From assembly GCF_030813235.1 (NCBI RefSeq), contig NZ_JAUSUB010000015.1, forward strand, positions 62,001-126,000: 64,000 nt of DNA, given 5' to 3'. This stretch comes from Cytobacillus purgationiresistens. Its GTDB lineage: Bacteria > Bacillota > Bacilli > Bacillales > Cytobacillaceae. This document shows, one piece after another, positions 59,604 through 64,000 of this stretch; position 1 is the first letter of the stretch; each line of letters starts with the position of its first letter. Below the pieces are notes generated by a model. The model was not told the origin of the DNA, made no database searches, and was given only the letters and a program-made list of their open reading frames with translations. The position numbers and the translations under genes are program-made.

Positions 59604-61538
59604 ATGAAACAAACCGTTAGAGAAGAAATTGTTCTAAAAGATAACAAATTGCGCTATGCAGAATACTATGGAATGACCGAAATTTTCGATGAATTGTATG
59701 AGAAAAGCACCCAAGGTGCTTCATTTAAAAGTCTAATGAATATTATCATATCAGATGAAAATATTCAATTAGCTTATCGTACAATCAAGAGAAATGGTGG
59801 GAGTAAAACAGAAGGTGTGGACGGAGTTTCTATCAAAGATATTGAAAAACTCCCTTATACTACTTTTCTGGAAATAGTAAAGAAAAGATTTCAACATTAC
59901 ACACCAAGAAAAGTGCGTAGAGTTGAAATTCCTAAAGCAAACGGAAAAAAGAGACCTTTAGGTATCCCCTCTATGTGGGATAGAATTACGCAACAATGTA
60001 TTCTACAAGTGCTTGAACCAATTTGCGAAGGTAAATTCTACAAACACAGTTATGGCTTTAGACCTCAACGGTCTACAGAAAACGCAATAGCTATGTGTAT
60101 GTACCGAATGAATCAAAGTCGATTAAACTATGTAGTTGATGTAGATATTAAAGGATTCTTTGATAATGTTCATCACGGAAAACTTATGCGCCAAATTTGG
60201 ACTATGGGGATTCGTGATAAACAACTATTGGTTATTTTAAGAAAGATGTTAAAAGCACCTATTATTCTTCCAAATGGTGAGACTGAAATTCCAACAAAAG
60301 GAACTCCTCAAGGCGGCATTTTAAGTCCCTTACTTGCAAATATTAATTTGAATGAGCTTGATTGGTGGATTGCCAATCAATGGGAGGAACGTACTTGTCG
60401 GGAATTAAAGCCTCACTACAATAAAAAAGGCTACTTGGATAAAGGGCATAGTTTTGGAAAGTTACGAAAGACTACGTCTTTAAAAGAAATGTATATTGTG
60501 AGGTATTGCGATGACTTCAAAATATTTTGTCGTACAAAATCAGATGCCCACAAAATATACCATGCAGTCAAACTATGGTTGAAAGATAGGTTAAAGCTTC
60601 CTATTTCAGAGGAAAAATCTCAGATAACCAATTTAGACAAAGATTCTAGTGAATTTCTAGGATTCACATTGCGGTTAGTTTCAAAAAGTGGCAAGAAAGT
60701 TTGTCATTCACATGTTGCGCCAAAAGCTCTTAAACGCATTAAACATGATCTTAAGAGACAAGTAAAGCAAATAAAGAAAATGGACAAGCGCAGATATGTT
60801 GTACGGGAAATAAGAAAATATAATTCCAAGATTATTGGAATACATCAATACTATTCTCTAGCCACACATGTAAACCTAGATTTTGAACCACTTAATTATC
60901 AACTATTAACTACTATGTATAATTTACTTCGGAAACATGGATTGACTAAAAAAGGTGAATACAAAGGTCACGACAAAGGAATCAAGAAGTATTTGAAATC
61001 AAAACAAATGCGCTATTTACTTGATTACCCTATCTTACCTTTAGGTTATGTTCAGATGACAAAACCAATGTTAAAGAAACATGCATATAACAAATATACA
61101 CCTGAAGGTAGACTGGCGATTCATCGAAAACAACAATCCGTTCCAGAATGGAAAGTACAATGGTTACGACAACATCCAGTTATAAATGAAAGAGCAAGTA
61201 TTGAATACAATGATAATCGAATTTCTTTATTTGTCGCACAAAAAGGCAGATGTGTCATAACAGGGGAAGAACTTTTCTTAAATGACTTCCATTGTCATCA
61301 TAAAGAACCTTGGATACTGACACAGAACGATTCCTATCGGAATCTTGTCCTTGTTCAAAAAGAAGTGCATACACTTATTCATGCGACAAAACCTGAAACC
61401 ATTCAACGATTATTAAAACAACTTTCTTTATCAAGTGAAAAACTGGAGAAATTAAATAAACCTCGTAAATTAGTTAAAAACGATGAAATACCAATATCAA
61501 CAACAGAACCACCAATAGAACAAATAGTATTCTTCTAA
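59604..61538 (+). CDS. ltrA: Group II intron reverse transcriptase/maturase with HNH endonuclease
   Basis: A 644-residue multifunctional intron protein. RT domains 1-7 run from about residue 60 to 300: the R-R-V-E-I-P-K-A-N-G-K-K-R-P-L-G-I-P motif, the conserved Y-G-F-R-P, the active site as R-Y-C-D-D-F (the usual A is C here) and the Q-G-G-I-L-S-P-L-L-A-N motif. The X/maturase domain follows, with basic residues. The C-terminus (~550-610) has an HNH endonuclease (C-V-I-T-G-E-E-L-F, H-C-H-H-K-E, and a final H-T-L-I-H). It splices the intron and drives retrohoming. The start ATG at 59604 follows AGAGGAGTG. Confidence 0.94.
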   Translation: MKQTVREEIVLKDNKLRYAEYYGMTEIFDELYEKSTQGASFKSLMNIIISDENIQLAYRTIKRNGGSKTEGVDGVSIKDIEKLPYTTFLEIVKKRFQHYTPRKVRRVEIPKANGKKRPLGIPSMWDRITQQCILQVLEPICEGKFYKHSYGFRPQRSTENAIAMCMYRMNQSRLNYVVDVDIKGFFDNVHHGKLMRQIWTMGIRDKQLLVILRKMLKAPIILPNGETEIPTKGTPQGGILSPLLANINLNELDWWIANQWEERTCRELKPHYNKKGYLDKGHSFGKLRKTTSLKEMYIVRYCDDFKIFCRTKSDAHKIYHAVKLWLKDRLKLPISEEKSQITNLDKDSSEFLGFTLRLVSKSGKKVCHSHVAPKALKRIKHDLKRQVKQIKKMDKRRYVVREIRKYNSKIIGIHQYYSLATHVNLDFEPLNYQLLTTMYNLLRKHGLTKKGEYKGHDKGIKKYLKSKQMRYLLDYPILPLGYVQMTKPMLKKHAYNKYTPEGRLAIHRKQQSVPEWKVQWLRQHPVINERASIEYNDNRISLFVAQKGRCVITGEELFLNDFHCHHKEPWILTQNDSYRNLVLVQKEVHTLIHATKPETIQRLLKQLSLSSEKLEKLNKPRKLVKNDEIPISTTEPPIEQIVFF

Positions 61539-61582
61539 CGAATGATAGATTAAGAAAAATGAATTCAATAAATAAATGATGG

Positions 61583-61617
61583 AGCGCCGTATGAGGTGAA
61601 AGTCTCACGTACGGTGT
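61583..61617 (+). ncRNA. Group II intron catalytic domain V
   Basis: An AGC triad followed by G-CCGTATGAGGTG, a GAAA-type tetraloop, and TCTCACGTACGG, the classic short DV hairpin. It lies 45 bp downstream of the maturase gene's stop codon. Confidence 0.8.
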
Positions 61618-61666
61618 GGAGCGGGGGAAAATCTAGAGATAACTTCAAAGGATTACCTATCGCTAT

Positions 61667-62040
61667 TCCTGCAAGTAGCACAAGGAAAAACACTTTCAAA
61701 TAAATTGATTCGTGCAGGTCGTGCCATGAATGCTGGCGTTTACTTTGTTACACAGAATGCAGATGATTTAACCGATGAAAAACTCAAAAATAATATCGGT
61801 GTAAAATTTGCCTTTCGCTCCAGAGATATGACAGAAATAAAGAAAACCCTTCAATTTTTTGGTGTGGATTCAGAAGATGAATCGAATCAAAGGCGACTAC
61901 GGGAATTGGAAAATGGACAATGTTTAATTCAAGACTTATATGGGCGTGTGGGTATTATTCAAGTCCATCCTGTCTTTGAAGATTTATTTCATGCTTTTGA
62001 CACGCGTCCACCGATACAGGAGAAGAAAGGTGGCGCTTAA
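61667..62040 (+). CDS. orf16: VirB4-like conjugation ATPase, Tn916 Orf16-like: exon 2
   Basis: The 3' part of orf16, in phase after splicing (first two bases finish the Phe codon, then 123 codons to the stop at 62038-62040). It carries L-Q-V-A-Q-G-K-T-L-S-N-K-L-I-R-A-G-R-A-M-N-A-G-V-Y-F-V-T-Q-N, F-A-F-R-S-R-D-M-T-E, and the C-terminal I-Q-D-L-Y-G-R-V-G-I-I-Q-V. The two exons together give 818 codons, the length of Tn916 Orf16 (~815). An internal ATG at 61726 exists but has no ribosome binding site. Orf15 begins two bases after the stop. Confidence 0.92.
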
Positions 62041-62041
62041 T

Positions 62042-64000
62042 TTGAATAAACAAAAATGGAAAAAGATTGCCTTGACGGCGGTACTCACTGGTGCTGCCGT
62101 TTTTCTATGTCTTCTTTTACTTGGAACATTTACTCAAGCTGCTGGATTAGTCGATGATACGGTGTCAGAAGATAATCTCTATTCCTTGTACCCACTTGAT
62201 CATTATCAATTAGATTTCTACGTGGATTCGGGTTGGGATTGGTTGCCCTGGAATTGGGATGATGGAATCGGGAAACAGGTCATGTATGGGCTCTATACGA
62301 TTACAAATTTCATCTGGATTATTAGCCTGTATTTATCTAATGCGACAGGCTATTTAATTCAACAAGCTTATTCACTCGATTTCATTTCACAAACGGCAGA
62401 CGCTATCGGGAAAAATATGCAAACATTAGCTGGGATTACTGCAAGCGGTTTTAGTAGTTCGGGCTTTTATGTGGGTTTCTTGCTTCTTTTCGTTTTAGTT
62501 ATTGGAATTTACGTGGCTTATACAGGTTTAATGAAACGAGAAACGACGAAAGCGATTCGAGCGATTCTAAACTTTTTAGTCGTGTTTATTTTGTCAGCTT
62601 CTTTTATTGCCTATGCCCCAACGTATATTGCAAAAATCAATGATTTTTCTGCTGATATTAGCCAAGCAAGTTTAGATTTAGGAACCAGAATTTTGATGCC
62701 AAATTCTAATAGTCAAGGAAAAGATAGTGTCGATCTGATACGGAATAACCTCTTTTCTATTCAAGTGGAACAACCGTGGATGTTGTTGCAGTTTGATGAT
62801 TCGGACAAAGAAAAGATTGGCGAAGAACGTGTTGAAAGCTTGGTTTCTATCAATCCTGATACGAATAACGGACAAGATCGGGAAGATGCTGTAAAGGCAG
62901 AAATTGAAGATCACGACAATAAAAATTTAACCATTACGAAGACCACCACACGTTTAGGAATGGTCTTCTTTTTATTTCTATTTAATATTGGGATTTCCAT
63001 TTTCGTGTTTCTTTTATCGGGAATTATGATCTTCTCGCAAATTTTGTTTATTATCTATGCCATGTTTCTACCTATCGGTTTTTTACTCTCGATGATACCT
63101 ACCTTTGAAAACATGGGAAAGCAAGCAATTATGAAATTGTTTAATGTGATTATGCTTCGAGCAGGCATCACGTTGATTATTACGGTTGCCTTTAGCATTT
63201 CATCCATGCTTTACAGTTTAACAACGAGTTATCCATTTTTCTTAATTGCCTTTTTGCAGATAGTGACATTTGCAGGCATTTACATGAAACTCGGTGACAT
63301 TATGAGCATGTTTAGACTGCAAAGTAATGATACCCAACAGGTTGGACGTCAGGTCATGCGTCGTCCTTACCGAATGTTCAACCGTGGCAGTCGTCGATTA
63401 CAACGAACAATCGGACGCACCCTTGCAGGGGCAACAGCTGGAGCAACGGCCGGAGCAATGGTAGGGAAATCAAAACAAACAAAAGGTTCGTCTTCAACTC
63501 TCCGACCATTACAGCGACTAACATCGAGTGCAAATAACAATAAAGAACGCCCAACTGACAATACAAAACCGTCAACTTTGAGCCAGAAAGTAGGTCAAGT
63601 CACTGGAAAAGTGTTTGGTGCGAAAAATCAGTTCCGTGCGAATATAGATCACCGCAAAGAACAACTGCATGATTTACCTACTACTGCTCAATATGTGGTG
63701 ATGCAAGGAAAAGAACAGCTTACAAAACCAGCCCGAGATTTTAAAGAAGGCATGAAGCAAGCAAAGGAAAAGAGACAAAAAACAGATGCAGACCGTAAAA
63801 CAAAACATCGTCAAACCATTGCAGATAGGCGTCAAGCATTGGATAAAAAGCGTACTCCTTTTCAGGATATTTCCAGTCATGAACAACCCGTCACTCATGA
63901 TGTCAATAAATCTTTACATCAGGATAAATTAGAGAAACCAGCTATTCAACAAAAACAAAAGACAAGACCTGTCACAAAACACGAGCATATGAAGCAATTC
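62042..64000 (+). CDS. orf15: Conjugation membrane protein, Tn916 Orf15-like (partial, runs off the window)
   Basis: The frame runs open from a TTG at 62042 (two bases after orf16, with AAAGGTGG about 10 bases before) to the right edge, 653 codons so far. The N-terminus has a signal-like helix, several membrane helices follow in the first 400 residues (YVGFLLLFVLVIGIYVAYTG, I-R-A-I-L-N-F-L-V-V-F-I-L-S-A-S-F, then RLGMVFFLFLFNIGISIFVF and a run around ITLIITVAFSISSML), and a long basic, Gln/Lys-rich tail without helices. It is the Orf15/TcpH/CD3337-type channel protein. The C-terminus lies beyond the window. Confidence 0.88.
   Translation, partial: MNKQKWKKIALTAVLTGAAVFLCLLLLGTFTQAAGLVDDTVSEDNLYSLYPLDHYQLDFYVDSGWDWLPWNWDDGIGKQVMYGLYTITNFIWIISLYLSNATGYLIQQAYSLDFISQTADAIGKNMQTLAGITASGFSSSGFYVGFLLLFVLVIGIYVAYTGLMKRETTKAIRAILNFLVVFILSASFIAYAPTYIAKINDFSADISQASLDLGTRILMPNSNSQGKDSVDLIRNNLFSIQVEQPWMLLQFDDSDKEKIGEERVESLVSINPDTNNGQDREDAVKAEIEDHDNKNLTITKTTTRLGMVFFLFLFNIGISIFVFLLSGIMIFSQILFIIYAMFLPIGFLLSMIPTFENMGKQAIMKLFNVIMLRAGITLIITVAFSISSMLYSLTTSYPFFLIAFLQIVTFAGIYMKLGDIMSMFRLQSNDTQQVGRQVMRRPYRMFNRGSRRLQRTIGRTLAGATAGATAGAMVGKSKQTKGSSSTLRPLQRLTSSANNNKERPTDNTKPSTLSQKVGQVTGKVFGAKNQFRANIDHRKEQLHDLPTTAQYVVMQGKEQLTKPARDFKEGMKQAKEKRQKTDADRKTKHRQTIADRRQALDKKRTPFQDISSHEQPVTHDVNKSLHQDKLEKPAIQQKQKTRPVTKHEHMKQF

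Larger units (their letters stand above)
58885..61666 (+). mobile_element. Group II intron inserted in orf16
   Basis: Boundaries were placed from three facts: the intron begins GTGCG (58885-58889, consensus GUGYG); it ends ...CGCTAT (consensus AY at 61665-61666); and removal of these 2782 bases rejoins T + TC to give the Phe expected by the VirB4 family, with the frame running on to 62040. Domain V is visible near 61583-61617 (AGC...GTATGAGGTGAAAGTCT...ACGTACGG). Domain VI follows, with a candidate branch A at 61659, eight bases from the 3' end. An AGCTC at 59067-59071 could act as EBS1 for the exon end GAGCT. The region 58941-59603 is structured intron RNA without a gene. Confidence 0.92.

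Noticed and set aside
62678..62914. Reverse-strand ORF within orf15
   Set aside because: Antisense to a clearly coding membrane protein frame; no independent support.
1..64000. tRNA, rRNA or CRISPR loci
   Set aside because: I looked for tRNA-like T-loops and repeat-spacer patterns and found none I could support; rRNA-like sequence is absent.

Overview
The window looks like a chromosome segment from a spore-forming, motile, low-G+C Bacillaceae (Bacillus/Cytobacillus type). The evidence is AGGAGG ribosome binding sites, a SpoVB-family protein, pdaA (spore cortex), sinI/sinR, motAB, four sigma-B-type promoters, and long runs of genes in the order known from the B. subtilis yfk/yfj region (yfkM, yfkK, yfkI, yfkH, yfkF, yfkE, yfkD, yfkAB, then pdaA/yfjS, yfjP, yfjO). 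I saw no rRNA, tRNA or CRISPR.

Region 1 (1-7900): tail of a SpoVB-like flippase, an ECF sigma factor, a CorA transporter, thioesterase, Nudix and SCP2 proteins, a cardiolipin synthase under a sigma-B-like promoter, two broken GNAT acetyltransferases and a 5-FTHF cyclo-ligase-like protein. Region 2 (7900-12800): a reverse-strand operon joining a Tat-signal gluconate 2-dehydrogenase subunit 3, a GMC oxidoreductase with a cysteine cluster, and their own TatA and TatC; then a BI-1 protein and MscL. Region 3 (13000-31900): a lipoprotein, aminopeptidase, PadR/DUF2812 pair with its operator, frameshifted short-chain fatty-acid transporter, topB, hutH, motAB, a MarR/MFS pair, the pseudouridine operon psuK-psuG (psuG has a premature stop), and a sin locus in which sinI converges on sinR beside a second SinR-like gene. 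Region 4 (32000-50330): mnmH, yfkM, map, the yfk/yfj block, a ZosA-like P-type ATPase with a PerR-like box, class I fumarase, pdaA, a DNA glycosylase and rlmCD.

Region 5 (50330-64000, runs off the end): the left part of a Tn916/ICEBs1-family integrative conjugative element lying directly after rlmCD. In order it has a C5 cytosine methyltransferase, small ORFs, orf23 and orf22 (YdcP/DUF961), orf21 (FtsK-like coupling protein), an oriT hairpin, orf20 (MobT relaxase), orf19 (TcpD), orf18 (ArdA), orf17 (TcpE), orf16 (VirB4-like ATPase) and orf15. Orf16 is split by a complete group II intron (58885-61666) that encodes a reverse transcriptase/maturase with an HNH domain; precise removal restores an 818-codon reading frame. 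The integrase and right end are outside the window.

Intergenic DNA holds several repeat families: three near-identical 127-bp tandem units with hairpin potential (34740-35120), a duplicated 158-bp sequence (18829-19190) and a degenerate 53-bp repeat (about 42841-43019).
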